From: Verrucomicrobium sp.
Lineage (GTDB): Bacteria > Verrucomicrobiota > Verrucomicrobiia > Methylacidiphilales > GAS474
Assembly (NCBI GenBank): GCA_028283855.1
Contig: JAPWJX010000003.1
Location: 620,001-684,000, forward strand
DNA length: 64,000 bases
Direction: 5' to 3'
The translations under genes and the position numbers were made by a program. Within the stretch, counting starts at the first letter, position 1. Each line of letters starts with the position of its first letter. The notes under the pieces were generated by a model, which made no database searches, was not told where the DNA came from, and saw nothing but the letters and a program-made list of their open reading frames with translations. Of the stretch, positions 16,929 to 27,468 are shown piece by piece.

Positions 16929-17504
16929 TTACGTTATTTCGATCGTTTCGTGTTCGGTCAGGACGAGGTCCAAGGGGACATCATGCCCGGCGGCGGCGAT
17001 TTCCGCAAGTTCCTGGCAGGAGAAGAAAAGGCCCGCCTTCAGGGCGCCCGGAGGCAGACCGGCCAGAAGCCGGTCGTACCAGCCGCCGCCGCGGCCCAGG
17101 CGGCGCAGCCGCCGGTCGAAGCCGACGCCGGGGACGGCGATGAGGGTGACGGTTTCCGGCGCGACGCGCGGCGCGGCGGCCGCGGGCTGGCGGAAGCGGT
17201 GGCCCTGCGCCGTGCGGGTCCACTCCCAGGCGGCGGGGTCGGCGGGGTTTTCCACCAGGGCCAGTTCTATGCCGCCTTCCGCAAGGCGCGGGTAGGCGGC
17301 GGGCCCGGGCGGCGGCCCGCAGTCCGGCTCCGCGCCGAAGGGGAGGAAGAGGGCCAGCCCCTCCCCCCGCGCGATCGCCGCCTGCCAGGCGGGCAGGGCG
17401 CGGAGGCGGGCGGCGATGGCGGCCGAGCCGCCGTCCCGCTCCGGCAGGGAGAGGGCGCGGAGGCGCTCCGCCAGTTCGGCCCGCTGGACGGCTTTGGCGC
17501 TCAA
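16929..17504 (-). CDS. 5-formyltetrahydrofolate cyclo-ligase family protein
   Basis: 191 residues. PGVGFDRRLRRLGRGGGWYD is the phosphate-binding GxGxGxYD-type signature of the 5-FTHF cyclo-ligase family, and GLALFLPFGAEPD is an earlier conserved strand. It makes methenyl-THF from 5-formyl-THF with ATP. The start is a TTG at 17504 overlapping the upstream gene's TGA (TTGA). Confidence 0.85.
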   Translation of the reverse strand: MSAKAVQRAELAERLRALSLPERDGGSAAIAARLRALPAWQAAIARGEGLALFLPFGAEPDCGPPPGPAAYPRLAEGGIELALVENPADPAAWEWTRTAQGHRFRQPAAAAPRVAPETVTLIAVPGVGFDRRLRRLGRGGGWYDRLLAGLPPGALKAGLFFSCQELAEIAAAGHDVPLDLVLTEHETIEIT

Positions 17505-18436
17505 AAAATCTGGGGCATCCCCTCGAAGAGGAATTTGATCTGCTGGGTGATGCCGACCTTGGCGGCGGCGACGAGCAGGCGCTGCGCGGGCTCGTGCAGG
17601 GGCTCGTAGCTCATCCGGTAGGTGCCGAAGTGCATCGGGATCATCATTTGCGCCTGCAGGTCGCGGAAGGCCAGGACCGCCTGCTCCGGGCCGATGTGGA
17701 CGTCCCGGCGGGAGGGCGGCTCGTACGCGCCGATGGGCATGAGGACGATCTCCGGCTTGAGCCGCTTGCCGATCTCCTTCAGCTCCGGGCAGTAGGCGGT
17801 GTCGCCGCAGTGGAAGATGGAGCGGCCCTGGTACTCCACGCAGAAGCCGCCGTACCCCCGGTGGCGGTCGGTGAGGACGCGCGCCCCCCAGTGCTTGGCC
17901 GGGGTGAAGGTGATCTTCAGGCCCCGGAACTGCCAGGAGTCCCACCAGTTCATCTCGTGCACTTTCTCGAAGCCGAGGTCGTGGACCAGGTTGGAGACGC
18001 CGGAGGGGACGACGATGGGCTGCCGCGCCGCCACCTGCCGTAGGGAGCGGCGGTTGAGGTGGTCGAAGTGGGCGTGGGTGACCAGGACCAGGTCGATGTT
18101 CGGCAGGTCCTGGATGGAGAGCCCGGCGTGGCGCAGGCGGCGGATGACGAGCATCCAGTTGGCCCAGTTCGGGTCGATGAGGATGTTGTGCTGCTCCGTC
18201 TGGATCAGGAAGGAGGCGTGGCCGATCCAGGTCAGGCAGACCTGGCCCTTGCCCACCTTCGGGAAGATCGGCTTGTGCTGCGTCCCCTGCTTGCGCATGA
18301 GGAGGGAGGGCAGGAGCACCTCCGTGATGAAGTTCTTTCCCCGGCCCGGGCGCGGCTTGCGCAGGGCGTCGATCTGCGCGCCGGTCTCGTCCCCCCGGAA
18401 GTGGGAGGCCGGATGGTGGTGCGGGGCGGAGGACAT
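17501..18436 (-). CDS. Metallo-beta-lactamase-fold hydrolase (NAPE-PLD/RomA-like)
   Basis: 311 residues. TWIGHASFLIQ opens the fold, VTHAHFDHLNRRSL is the zinc motif HxHxDH, followed by PAKHWGAR, FHCGDTAYCPELKEIG and MPIGAYEP. These match the branch with N-acyl-phosphatidylethanolamine phospholipase D and RomA, likely a cytosolic lipid or small-molecule hydrolase. The substrate cannot be assigned. It lies 6 bases after the LysM gene. Confidence 0.85.
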   Translation of the reverse strand: MSSAPHHHPASHFRGDETGAQIDALRKPRPGRGKNFITEVLLPSLLMRKQGTQHKPIFPKVGKGQVCLTWIGHASFLIQTEQHNILIDPNWANWMLVIRRLRHAGLSIQDLPNIDLVLVTHAHFDHLNRRSLRQVAARQPIVVPSGVSNLVHDLGFEKVHEMNWWDSWQFRGLKITFTPAKHWGARVLTDRHRGYGGFCVEYQGRSIFHCGDTAYCPELKEIGKRLKPEIVLMPIGAYEPPSRRDVHIGPEQAVLAFRDLQAQMMIPMHFGTYRMSYEPLHEPAQRLLVAAAKVGITQQIKFLFEGMPQIF

Positions 18437-18442
18437 GGCTCC

Positions 18443-19081
18443 CTATTTCTTCGGGATGAAAAGCTTCTGGCCGACGTGGATCGATTCCGTGCGGGAGAGG
18501 TGGTTGGTGGCGCGGATGTCGGCCACCGTCACCTTCACGCCGTGGTCCTGGTAGGCGGCGGCGATGGCATGGAGCGTGTCCCCCTTGGAGACCACGTAGT
18601 CGTAGCCCTCCTCCGGCTTGTCGGGGGCGGAGGCCGGGGCGTCGGCGGCGGGCGTGGCGGCCTTGGCGGCCTTTTTCTTGGCGGGCTTCGGAGCGGGCGC
18701 GGGCGCGTCGGCGTCCTTTTTGGAGGAGGAATCGGCCACGATCTTGCCGACCTCCGCCAGGAGGACCTTCCGCTCCTCGGCGCGGGCGGCCTCCATCTTC
18801 TGCACTGTCTCCCGCAGGGAGGCGTTGTCGCCCTTCAGGGAGGCCAGGTCCCCCTGCGCGGCCTGGAGGGCGGCGCGGAGGTCGTCGACCTGCTGCTTGA
18901 GGGAGGTGAGCTGGGCGGTCTGGGAATCGGCGGCGGCCTGGAGGGCGGCGGTTTCGTCGGCGGCGCGCAGCAGGCGCTTCCGCTCGGCCTCGGCGTCCTG
19001 GGCGGCGCCGGGATCGACCTGGGCGGAGAGCAGGGGGGAAAGAGCGAGGAGTCCGGCGAGGGCCAGAAAAGACCATTTCAT
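18443..19081 (-). CDS. Secreted coiled-coil LysM protein
   Basis: 212 residues. A signal peptide (MKWSFLALAGLLALSPLLSA) is followed by a coiled coil (about 30-115, Gln/Ala/Glu heptads), an Ala/Lys/Pro linker (about 120-155) and one C-terminal LysM (YVVSKGDTLHAIAAAY to SIHVGQKLFIPKK). LysM binds glycan chains of peptidoglycan, so it is probably periplasmic and wall-attached. It leads the minus-strand run to pfkA. Confidence 0.8.
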   Translation of the reverse strand: MKWSFLALAGLLALSPLLSAQVDPGAAQDAEAERKRLLRAADETAALQAAADSQTAQLTSLKQQVDDLRAALQAAQGDLASLKGDNASLRETVQKMEAARAEERKVLLAEVGKIVADSSSKKDADAPAPAPKPAKKKAAKAATPAADAPASAPDKPEEGYDYVVSKGDTLHAIAAAYQDHGVKVTVADIRATNHLSRTESIHVGQKLFIPKK

Positions 19082-19159
19082 GAGGGGACCGTACTTTTAA
19101 GGGAAAACCGGGCCCAAGCAAGCTTGGCGCGGAATCTTCAATGGGGGTAATCTTTATTC

Positions 19160-19612
19160 ATGAAACGGCTCCTGCTGCTCGCGCTCGTGTGGGGAACCGC
19201 CCTTTGTGGGCTGCGTGCGGAGGCCGTCTGGCTGACCGATTACGTCCAGGCGATCAACACCGCCCGCAAGGAACAGAAACCCCTCTTCATCGACTTCACC
19301 GGTTCCGATTGGTGCGGCTGGTGCGTCAAGTTCGACAAGGAGGTCCTCTCCACGCCGGAGTTTGAGGCCTACGCGCAGGATAAGCTGGTCCTCCTGCGGG
19401 CCGATTTCCCGCAGAAGCATCCCCTGCCGGTCGCCCTGACGCAGCAGAACCAAAGCCTGGCCCAAAAATACAAGGTCGACGGCTTTCCCACCCTCCTCCT
19501 CATCTCCCCGACGGAGAAGGTGCTGGCCCGCTTCGACGGCTACCAGGAGGGCGGCCCCCAGCCCTTTATCGAGCGGCTGAAGAAGGACGCCGGGTCGCCT
19601 TACCGGCCTTAG
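19160..19612 (+). CDS. Exported thioredoxin-fold protein
   Basis: 150 residues. A signal peptide (MKRLLLLALVWGTALCGLRA) precedes a thioredoxin domain with the active site SDWCGWCVKFDKEV (CGWC) and the cis-proline segment VDGFPTLLLI. It is likely a periplasmic disulfide reductase like the DUF255/thioredoxin_7 group. The last 47 bases overlap the convergent uvrA. Confidence 0.85.
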   Translation: MKRLLLLALVWGTALCGLRAEAVWLTDYVQAINTARKEQKPLFIDFTGSDWCGWCVKFDKEVLSTPEFEAYAQDKLVLLRADFPQKHPLPVALTQQNQSLAQKYKVDGFPTLLLISPTEKVLARFDGYQEGGPQPFIERLKKDAGSPYRP

Positions 19613-22600
19613 GCTTCGGCTTCCGGTCCAGCGTTTCCTTGAGGAAGGGCGCGGTCGGCGATCCCTGTGCCCGCGCCACCTCCTCCGGCGTGCCGGAGGC
19701 GATGATCTTTCCGCCCGCCGCGCCCGCTTCCGGGCCCAGCTCGATCAGGTGGTCGGCCTCCGCGATGACGTCGAGGTGGTGCTCGATGACGACGACGGTG
19801 TGGCCTGCCTCGACCAGCTCGTGCAGGACTTCCAGGAGGCGCTTCACGTCGGCCAGGTGGAGGCCGATCGTCGGTTCCTCCAGGAGGAAGAGCTGGCGCG
19901 GCTGGATTAGGGCGCGGCTCTTCAGCCGGGTCTGCAGCGTCGCTTCCAGGGAGCCAAAGAGCTGGGTGACGAGCTTGAGCCGCTGCGCCTCCCCGCCGGA
20001 GAGGGTGGGGCTGGGCTGGCCCAGGGTCAGGTAGCCCAGGCCGGTCTTCTGCAAAAGTTCCAGCGGCCGCTGAAGGCGCGGCACGCCCGCGAAGAACCCG
20101 GCGGCCTCCTCCACGCTCATCGCCAGCACCTCGGCGATGTTCTTTTCGTTGAAGAGGACCTCCAGCGTCTCCGGCTTGTAGCGCCTGCCGCCGCACGCCT
20201 CGCAGGGGAGGAGGACGGTGGGGAGGAACTGCATCTCCACCTTCATGGTGCCCTGGCCCTGGCAGCTTTCGCAGCGGCCGGGGCCGCTGTTGAAGGAGAA
20301 GCGGCCCGCGTCGTAGCCGCGCTGGCGGGCCAGCGGCGTCTGGGCGTAGAGGTTCCGCAGCCCGTCCATGAGCCCCAGGTAGGTGGCCGGGGTGGAGCGG
20401 GAGGTCTTGCCGATCGGGGAGGGGTCGACCTCGCAGACGCCGGAGAGTTCCTCCGCGCCGGAGACGGTCTTCCAGCAGCGGGGGCCGGCCTCTTTTTTCT
20501 TCCGTCCGCGCGCGGCGAGGGCGGCTTCCACGGCGGGCTTGAGCACCTCCTGCATGAGGGTGCTCTTCCCCGCGCCGGAGACGCCGCAGAGGACGGTGAG
20601 GCGTTCCAGCGGAATGGCGAAGTCGAGGCCGTCCAGGTTGTTGGCCCGCGCGCCGGTGACGCGCAGGAAGGCGGTCTCCTTCCCGCAGGGGCGGCGCGCG
20701 CCGCGCATGGGGTGGGGGAGCGGATTGCCCAGGAGGAGGCCGGTGGGGGACGTGGCGTGGGCGGCGATTTCCCGCCAGGTGCCGTCGGCGACGATGTGGC
20801 CGCCGTCGCGCCCCGCGCCGGGGCCCAGGTCGATGATCCGGTCGGCGCGGCGCATCGTCTCCTCGTCGTGCTCGACGACGACCAGGGTGTTCCCCTTGGC
20901 CTTGAGCGCGTCGAGGGAGTCGAGGAGCCGCGCGTTGTCGCGCGGGTGGAGGCCGATGGTCGGCTCGTCCAGGACGTAGAGGACCCCCTGCAGGTTGGAG
21001 CCTAGCTGGGCGGCCAGCCGGATGCGCTGGGATTCCCCGCCGGAGAGGGTCGGCGCGGCGCGGTCCAGGGTGAGGTAGCCGAGGCCGACCTCCGCCAGGA
21101 AGCGGAGGCGCTGGGAAATTTCCGGCAGGATGTCGCGGCCGACGGCGGCGGCGCGGCCCTTCCACTTCACGGTGGCGAAGAAGGCGGCGGCCTCCGCGAT
21201 GGAGAGGCGGCCCAGGTCGGGCAGCGTCGGCCCGCCCGCGCTGAGCCAAGGCCCCTTCCCGTGGGGAAGGCGGACGGCGCGGGCCAGGGGGTTGAGGCGG
21301 GCGCCGCCGCAGGCCGGGCAAAGGACTTCCTCCTCCGCGCCGTTTTCCCGGGCGCGCTCCAGATCCAGCTCCTGCTCCACGGCGGAGCGGCTCTCGTCCG
21401 GCGCGGGGACGTCGGCCACCGTGCCGTAGCCCATGCAGTCCGGGCACCAGCCGTGGGGGGAGTTGTAGGAGAAGAGGCGCGGGTCGAGCTCGTCGAAGGC
21501 GCGGCCGGAGCCGGGGCAGTAGAGGGCGGTGCTGTAGATCGTCTCCTTCCCCCGGTTGTCGAGGGCGTAGAAGGTGTCGCGGCCCAGGGCCAGGGCCTCC
21601 TCCACCTTCCGGCGGCGCTCGGCGGGCGGGGCCTTGGCGGAGAGGTTCCCCAGGACGACGTCGAGGGTGTGCTCCCGGAAGCGGTCGAGGGCTTTGAACT
21701 TGGCGGGCTCCACCCACTTTCCGTCGACGCGCAGGGCGGGGTAGCCCTTCTTCCGCGCCCAGGCGGCCACCTCCGTGTGGAGGCCCTTGCGCGCCTTGAT
21801 GAGGGGGGAGAGGAGGGTCAGCTCCTTCGCCTGGCGCAGGTGCTTCTCCAGCCGCGCGGCGACCTCCGCCGGGGTCTGGTGGACGGCGGCTTCCCCCGTC
21901 TCCGGGTCGTGCGCGGTGCCGAGCTTGGCGTAGAGGAGGCGGAGGAACTGGTGGACCTCCGTGACGGTGGCCACGGTGCTCTTGCCGCCGCCGCGGGAGA
22001 GCCGCTGCTCGATGGCGACGGCGGGCGGGATGCCGGTGATCGAGTCGACCTCCGGCTTCTCCATCTGCTCGACGAACTGGCGGGCGTAGGCGTTGAGGCT
22101 GTCCAGGTAGCGGCGCTGCCCCTCGCCGAAGAGGATGTCGAAGGCCAGCGTCGACTTGCCCGAGCCGGAGAGGCCGGTGACGACGGTCATCTCCCCCCGC
22201 GCGATGGAGAGGGAGAGGTTCTTGAGGTTGTGGTGCCGCGCGTTGCGGATGACGATCTCCTCCGGCCCTTCCTCCCGCAGGCGGAGGGGGGCCTTCTTCG
22301 GCGCGCGCGGGGCGGAGGCCTTTTTCGCGGGGGCCAGCTTTTCCTTGAGGAAGGGCGCGGTGCGGCTGGCCGGGTCGGCGGCGACCGCCTCCGGCGTCCC
22401 GGCGGCGACGAGCCTGCCGCCCGCCGCGCCGCCCTCCGGGCCCAGCTCGATCACCCAGTCGGCCGCCTTGATGACGTCGAGGTGGTGCTCGATGACCAGG
22501 ACCGAGTCGCCGCGCTCCACCATGCGGCGGAAGACCTGGACGAGGAGGCGGACGTCCTCGAAGTGGAGGCCGGTCGTCGGCTCGTCGAGGATGAAGAGGC

Positions 22601-25220
22601 GCGTGCCTGCCTCCGCGCCGGACGCGCCTTGGGTTTCCCCGTCCTCCTCGTCCTCGCCCGCCGCGCCGGAGAGGTGGCGGACCAGCTTGATCCGCTGCGC
22701 CTCCCCGCCGGAGAGCTGGGTGAGCGGCTGGCCCAGGCGGAGGTAGCCCAGGCCGACGTCCCGCAGGAGGTCGAGGGCGACGCAGATTTTCCGGTGCTGG
22801 GCGGCCTGCGCGGGGGCCGCCTCCGCGTCGGGATCGAAGAACGCGCGGGCCTCCTCCGCCGTCAGGCCCAGGATGTCGTCGATATTCTTCCCCCGGTAGC
22901 GGACGTCCAGGACGTGGGGGAGGAAGCGCTTCCCCTCGCAGGCGGGGCAGGTCAGGAAGACGTCGGCCAGGAACTGCATCTCCACCTTCTCGACGCCCGC
23001 GCCGCCGCAGCGGGGGCAGCGCCCGGCGCCGCCGTTGAAGGAAAAGTCGGCCGCGCGCAGCCCGGCGGTTTCCGCCCCCTCCGTGGCGGCCAGCAGTTCC
23101 CGGACCGGCGCGTAGGCGCCGAGGTAGACGACGGGGTTGGAGCGGGAGGTGCGGGTGAGGGGCGACTGGTCGACGCGGATGACGCCGGAGAGGAGGCCGT
23201 GGCCGGTCAGCTTGTCCAGGGTGGGGCTGGAGACGGTCTTCTGCGCCGAGCCGCGCTCCTTCGCCAGGCGCCCGGCCAGGGCCAGGTTTTCCGCGAGGAC
23301 CTCGTTGACCAGGGTGCTTTTCCCCGAGCCGGAGACGCCGGTGACGGCGACCAGGAGGCCGAGCGGGATCTCGACGTCGAGGCCGTCGAGGTTGTGGAGC
23401 CGCGCCCCCTCCAGCCGGAGGGCGGCGCCGGGGCGGGGCGCGCGGCGTTTTGTGGGGACGGGGATGGAGGCCCGGCCGGAAAGGAAGCGGCCGGTGACCG
23501 ACTGGGGATCGGCGGCCAGGCCGGCGTAGGGCCCGGCGTAGAGGATCCGGCCGCCCTGCTCGCCCCGGCCGGGGCCGAGGTCGAGGACGTGGTCGGCGCG
23601 GGCCATCACGGCCTCGTCGTGCTCGACGAGGACGACGGTGTTTCCCCGGTCGCGCAGCCGCTCGATGACGTCGAGGAGCCGCCCGGTGTCCCGCGGGTGG
23701 AGGCCAATGGTCGGCTCGTCGAGGACGAAGAGGGTGTTCACCAGCGAGTTGCCCAGGCAGGAGGTGAGGTTGACGCGGGCCACCTCCCCGCCGGAGAGGG
23801 TGCGCGTGGCGCGGTCGAGCGCCAGGTAGTCGAGGCCGACGTCCCGCAGGTAGCCGATGCGGACGGCCACCTCCTGCCGCAGGCGGCGGGAGGGCTCGTC
23901 GTGCGGGGAAAGCGGCAGCCCCTCCACGAAGGCGAGGGCCTGGCCGAGGGGGAGCGCGTTGAGCGCGGCGATGGAGTGGCTCTCCTCCTTCCCGCGCAGC
24001 CGGTAGGCCAGCGTCTCCGGCTGGAAGCGGGCGCCGTCGCACGCCGGGCAGGTGCGGTAGGAGCGGTAGCGGGAAAGGAGGACGCGCACGTGCATCTTGT
24101 AGGTGCGCGACTCGAGCCACTGGAAGAAGCCCTTCACGCCGTACCAGGCGCCGCTCTCCGGGTCGCCGCCCTCCCCGTCGAGGACGAAGCGCTGGTCGGC
24201 CTTCGGCAATTGGGCGAAGGGAACGTCGACGTCGATCTCTTGGCGGCGGCAGGCGCGCAGGAGGTCCTTCTGCGACTCGCCCATCTGGGAGCCCTGGAAG
24301 GCGCGGACGACGCCCTGGCGGATGGAGAGGCTCTTGTCCGGCAGGGCCAGGTCGTAGTCGATCTCGATCGTGCGGCCGAAGCCGCGGCAGGCCGGGCAGG
24401 CCCCGCGCGGATGGTTGAAGGAAAAGAGGGCGGGGGTCGGCTCCGGCAGGCGCGCGCCGTCGTGGGGGCAGACGGCCTCCCGGCTGTAGCGGTGCTCGGC
24501 GCGGTCCGGCCCGCAGAGGAGGCGGACCTGGCCCTTGCCCAGGCGCATGGCGGCTTCCACCGCCTCCGCCAGCCGGGCGCGGTCCCGCGCGGCGTCGGCG
24601 ACGCGGTCCTGGACGACGAGCATTTCCCGCGGCGCGTGAGGCAGGGTTTGGGAAAGCTCGTCCAGGCGGGCGGCCTGCCCCTCGTGCCAGACGCGCAGGA
24701 AGCCCTGCGCGCCGACGAAGGCGGCCGCCTCGGCGAAGGGGGTCTTGGCCGGGAAGGGGACGGCGAAGAGGACGAGCGCCTCGCCCCCGCGCGCGGCGGC
24801 CTCGTCGACGATCTGGGCCGTCGTCCAGGCGCGGAGGTCCCGGCCGCAGTCCGGGCAGCTCCCCACGGCCAGGCGGGCGTAGAGGAGCTTCAGGTGGTCG
24901 GCCACCTCGGTCATCGTGCCCACAGTGCTGCGGGAGGTGCGGACGGCGTTGGCCTGCTCGATGGCGATGGCGGGCGGGATTCCCTCGATCGAGTCGGCCT
25001 GGGGCTTGTCGACCCGCTCCAGGAACTGCCGCGTGTAAGGGGAGAAGGTCTCCACGTAGCGGCGCTGCCCCTCCGCGTAGAGGGTGTCGAAGGCGAGCGA
25101 CGACTTCCCCGAGCCGGAAAGGCCGGTGATGACGGTCAGCGCGCGGTGGGGGATGTCGGCGTCGACGCCCTTCAGGTTGTGGACGCGCGCGCCGCGGATC
25201 GAGATGCAGGACAGGGCCAT
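19566..25220 (-). CDS. uvrA: Excinuclease ABC subunit A, tandem double-length form
   Basis: 1,884 residues, twice the usual length of about 940. It contains two complete UvrA copies in one chain, each with two ABC ATPase domains, so four Walker A motifs: [10 protein letters not shown] near 33, [10 protein letters not shown] near 635, [10 protein letters not shown] near 1045, [10 protein letters not shown] near 1560. Each half carries LSGGE signatures and [16 protein letters not shown] Walker B motifs. The first zinc module (CPDCG) exists in copy one, but in copy two the matching place has no cysteines; other Cys pairs (CPACRG, CPRCGG, CESCQG, CEACGG) remain. UvrA finds bulky DNA lesions with UvrB. 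Fused double UvrA is known from Chlamydiae. A tail of Lys/Arg follows copy two. Confidence 0.95.
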   Translation of the reverse strand: MALSCISIRGARVHNLKGVDADIPHRALTVITGLSGSGKSSLAFDTLYAEGQRRYVETFSPYTRQFLERVDKPQADSIEGIPPAIAIEQANAVRTSRSTVGTMTEVADHLKLLYARLAVGSCPDCGRDLRAWTTAQIVDEAAARGGEALVLFAVPFPAKTPFAEAAAFVGAQGFLRVWHEGQAARLDELSQTLPHAPREMLVVQDRVADAARDRARLAEAVEAAMRLGKGQVRLLCGPDRAEHRYSREAVCPHDGARLPEPTPALFSFNHPRGACPACRGFGRTIEIDYDLALPDKSLSIRQGVVRAFQGSQMGESQKDLLRACRRQEIDVDVPFAQLPKADQRFVLDGEGGDPESGAWYGVKGFFQWLESRTYKMHVRVLLSRYRSYRTCPACDGARFQPETLAYRLRGKEESHSIAALNALPLGQALAFVEGLPLSPHDEPSRRLRQEVAVRIGYLRDVGLDYLALDRATRTLSGGEVARVNLTSCLGNSLVNTLFVLDEPTIGLHPRDTGRLLDVIERLRDRGNTVVLVEHDEAVMARADHVLDLGPGRGEQGGRILYAGPYAGLAADPQSVTGRFLSGRASIPVPTKRRAPRPGAALRLEGARLHNLDGLDVEIPLGLLVAVTGVSGSGKSTLVNEVLAENLALAGRLAKERGSAQKTVSSPTLDKLTGHGLLSGVIRVDQSPLTRTSRSNPVVYLGAYAPVRELLAATEGAETAGLRAADFSFNGGAGRCPRCGGAGVEKVEMQFLADVFLTCPACEGKRFLPHVLDVRYRGKNIDDILGLTAEEARAFFDPDAEAAPAQAAQHRKICVALDLLRDVGLGYLRLGQPLTQLSGGEAQRIKLVRHLSGAAGEDEEDGETQGASGAEAGTRLFILDEPTTGLHFEDVRLLVQVFRRMVERGDSVLVIEHHLDVIKAADWVIELGPEGGAAGGRLVAAGTPEAVAADPASRTAPFLKEKLAPAKKASAPRAPKKAPLRLREEGPEEIVIRNARHHNLKNLSLSIARGEMTVVTGLSGSGKSTLAFDILFGEGQRRYLDSLNAYARQFVEQMEKPEVDSITGIPPAVAIEQRLSRGGGKSTVATVTEVHQFLRLLYAKLGTAHDPETGEAAVHQTPAEVAARLEKHLRQAKELTLLSPLIKARKGLHTEVAAWARKKGYPALRVDGKWVEPAKFKALDRFREHTLDVVLGNLSAKAPPAERRRKVEEALALGRDTFYALDNRGKETIYSTALYCPGSGRAFDELDPRLFSYNSPHGWCPDCMGYGTVADVPAPDESRSAVEQELDLERARENGAEEEVLCPACGGARLNPLARAVRLPHGKGPWLSAGGPTLPDLGRLSIAEAAAFFATVKWKGRAAAVGRDILPEISQRLRFLAEVGLGYLTLDRAAPTLSGGESQRIRLAAQLGSNLQGVLYVLDEPTIGLHPRDNARLLDSLDALKAKGNTLVVVEHDEETMRRADRIIDLGPGAGRDGGHIVADGTWREIAAHATSPTGLLLGNPLPHPMRGARRPCGKETAFLRVTGARANNLDGLDFAIPLERLTVLCGVSGAGKSTLMQEVLKPAVEAALAARGRKKKEAGPRCWKTVSGAEELSGVCEVDPSPIGKTSRSTPATYLGLMDGLRNLYAQTPLARQRGYDAGRFSFNSGPGRCESCQGQGTMKVEMQFLPTVLLPCEACGGRRYKPETLEVLFNEKNIAEVLAMSVEEAAGFFAGVPRLQRPLELLQKTGLGYLTLGQPSPTLSGGEAQRLKLVTQLFGSLEATLQTRLKSRALIQPRQLFLLEEPTIGLHLADVKRLLEVLHELVEAGHTVVVIEHHLDVIAEADHLIELGPEAGAAGGKIIASGTPEEVARAQGSPTAPFLKETLDRKPKPKAGKATRRPSSAAR

Positions 25221-25268
25221 GGAGCGGAACCCTCAATCTACCAGAAAAACGGCGCCGCGCATCCTGAA

Positions 25269-25284
25269 TTATTCAAATGAATAA
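25269..25284. promoter_or_regulatory. Perfect AT-rich palindrome between uvrA and the PcfJ-like gene
   Basis: TTATTC and GAATAA flank AAAT, making a perfect 16-base inverted repeat in a short AT-rich patch, 49 bases from the uvrA start and 40 from the divergent gene. It is a candidate operator, possibly for the SOS response; no LexA gene is present in the window to compare. Confidence 0.35.
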
Positions 25285-25323
25285 ATTTACTCAGGGCGGC
25301 GGGGCAAAAGCCGAATTGGGTAC

Positions 25324-27468
25324 ATGCCCAACCCGCCCCCTGCCGCCGCCTATGCGGCCCGCGCCCAAGAGTGGGGCCTCTCTTTTCCCGACGGGCTGTG
25401 GATGAAGTTGGACGGTCTCTATCATTATGGGGGCGGCGGCCGGCTGGGAGTCCATCCGGGCGCGGAAGAGGCCGTGGCGGCCCGCCTGCCCGCGCTGGGG
25501 GACTACTTCATTTCCACCCCGTTCCACCCCGGCAGCGGCCTGACCCTTTCCTTCGTGGGGCCGGAGGGCGGCCACTACGCGGGGCGCACCTCGCCGGAGC
25601 GGGAGGCGTTTCTCGCCGCGGCGGGCTACCGGAAGCGGGAGGGCGATCCGCCGCCGGAGCTGGCGCTTCCCGCGCTCGACCGCCTCGCGCCGGAGCATTT
25701 CAAGGACAAGGAGCGCGCCTTTGAGAGCGAGGATTCCCTCCTCCACCAGGCGCTGGGCGATCTGGACGCGTTTTTGTTCGAGGAGGTTCTCCCCTATGTG
25801 GAGAAGGAGCGCGTCGCGCGGATGGCGGGCGGCCTCATGTTTCACGATGCTTACCAGGCGGAGGAGAGGGCCCCGCGCCAGCGGGCGCTGGCCGACCGGC
25901 TGATGGAAGTCGGCGTGCCCGCCGACCGGCTCCTCCTGAACGCCATGGAGGCCCGGGGCGACAACCGCGCCCTCGTCGCCCATCTTTTGGAGAAGGGGGC
26001 CTCCCCTTTCGGCTGGCTCGTGGACGGCCAGCCGCTCTTCCTCGGCGCGTGGAAGAGCGACGAGATGTGGGACCACGACCGCGCGCGGGCCGACGGCCAG
26101 TCCTGCCTGGTCCTCGACGCGATCCTCCGGCGGCCCGATCTGGATCCGCGCGAGCGGCGCTTCTACAAGGCCGTCCGCGAGCTGTTCGATCCGGAGCGGC
26201 AGGAGGAGCGCTACGGGCGCGCTCTTTTTAGGCACGTCCTCGACGCCCATCGCTCTCTCTTCGGCGCGGCGGAGGGGCGCCTCCCCGCCACGCTCGAGGC
26301 GCTGGCGGAGCCCTATCTCCATGGCAACGCCGCCCAGCGGCGGGCGTTCTGGGACGGCATCTACGTTCCGGCCCACGGCTATCTGACCGATCCCGGGCAG
26401 GAATTCGTCCAGCGCGTCGTCCTGCCGCAGGCCCTCGTCGCCTGGTCGGAAAAGACCGGCGTCCCCCTGGGCGACGGCGTCTTGAAGAAGCTCGACGCGG
26501 CCAGGCTTTCCGAGGCGCTCCTGCCCGATGTCCAGCGCGTCCTCCACGCCGGGCGGAGCCTGGACAAGATCACCGGCCTGGCCCACGCCTGGCACGACCG
26601 CGAGCGCAACGGCTTTCCCGACGTCCTCCTCCCCCTGGCCGTCGAGGGCTCCTGGGAGCCGCTGACGGAGACGAAAGCCCACCCGGCCCCGAACGGCTTT
26701 TCCGTCCACGTCCTCACCACCGACGAGGAGCTGAAAAAGGAGGGGAGCGACCTCTCGCACTGCGTGGGCTGGGGCTCCTACGGCAGCCAGTGCCTGGCGG
26801 GGAAGCGGCAGATTCTCTCCGTCCGCGACCCGGGCGGGCTGGCCCGTTCCACCGCCGAGGTCTCCGTCGAGCGGGGCAAGCTCGTCGTCCACCAGCACCG
26901 GGCGCTTCACAATGCCGCGCCGGGCGCGGCGGAGCGGGCCGCCCTCGACTGGTTCCGCGACGCCTACGACGCGGGCCGCCTCGACGCCCGCCCCTGGCGC
27001 GGGGAGACGGAGGCCAGCCGCCGCGCTCACAAGCGGCCCCTCCTGCTGCGCGCGATCGGTTACGAGCTGGCGCAGCCGAACGTGGAGGCCGCCTTTGCCG
27101 AATACAAGGAGCCGCGCCGCCGCGCGTACGAGTGCAACCCGGAGACCCACGCCTGGGACCGGCAGAGCCGCCGGACCGATTTCATCGCCGGAAGCGCCGA
27201 GGAGATCGGCCCCGACGGGAGGCGGACGGGCAAGAGCCTCCGCCTCCACGACCTTTCCGCGCGGGAATGGTTCCGCGCCAGCGGCCTGCGGGAAAAGGCC
27301 CTGGCCGTCCTGGACCGGCAGGAGCCGCTGCAGGACGCGGCGATCCGGGCGGCGGGACGGCGGGAGCTGGCCGCCGCCCTGGTGGGCGCCGTCTTCCCCA
27401 GCCGCGCTCCCGCTTTGCGCGCGCTCCTTGTGGCCGACCGTCCTTTTGCTAGAGTGCGGGAAGATTGA
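25324..27468 (+). CDS. Large PcfJ-like protein
   Basis: 714 residues, soluble, without signal peptide or membrane helix. Around residue 475-540 it reads GSDLSHCVGWGSYGSQCLAG, KRQILSVRDP and STAEVSVERGKLVVHQHRAL. This is the HCVG plus ILSxR plus TxE order of PcfJ-like proteins, which are otherwise found on conjugative plasmids and phages. Upstream, LLLNAMEARGDNRALVAHLL and the following lines are ankyrin-like but not clear repeats. The biochemical function of the family is not established. Its TGA overlaps the TTG start of the next gene (TTGA). Codon use looks like that of its neighbours. Confidence 0.55.
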   Translation: MPNPPPAAAYAARAQEWGLSFPDGLWMKLDGLYHYGGGGRLGVHPGAEEAVAARLPALGDYFISTPFHPGSGLTLSFVGPEGGHYAGRTSPEREAFLAAAGYRKREGDPPPELALPALDRLAPEHFKDKERAFESEDSLLHQALGDLDAFLFEEVLPYVEKERVARMAGGLMFHDAYQAEERAPRQRALADRLMEVGVPADRLLLNAMEARGDNRALVAHLLEKGASPFGWLVDGQPLFLGAWKSDEMWDHDRARADGQSCLVLDAILRRPDLDPRERRFYKAVRELFDPERQEERYGRALFRHVLDAHRSLFGAAEGRLPATLEALAEPYLHGNAAQRRAFWDGIYVPAHGYLTDPGQEFVQRVVLPQALVAWSEKTGVPLGDGVLKKLDAARLSEALLPDVQRVLHAGRSLDKITGLAHAWHDRERNGFPDVLLPLAVEGSWEPLTETKAHPAPNGFSVHVLTTDEELKKEGSDLSHCVGWGSYGSQCLAGKRQILSVRDPGGLARSTAEVSVERGKLVVHQHRALHNAAPGAAERAALDWFRDAYDAGRLDARPWRGETEASRRAHKRPLLLRAIGYELAQPNVEAAFAEYKEPRRRAYECNPETHAWDRQSRRTDFIAGSAEEIGPDGRRTGKSLRLHDLSAREWFRASGLREKALAVLDRQEPLQDAAIRAAGRRELAAALVGAVFPSRAPALRALLVADRPFARVRED

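Noticed and set aside
19609-25236. A 1,875-codon frame parallel to uvrA in another frame of the same strand
   Set aside because: Pro/Arg/Gly-rich out-of-frame reading; the true frame has all UvrA motifs.
21261-25280. A 1,339-codon open frame on the strand opposite uvrA
   Set aside because: It is the shadow of uvrA in GC-rich codons; the translation is low-complexity and has no recognisable domain.
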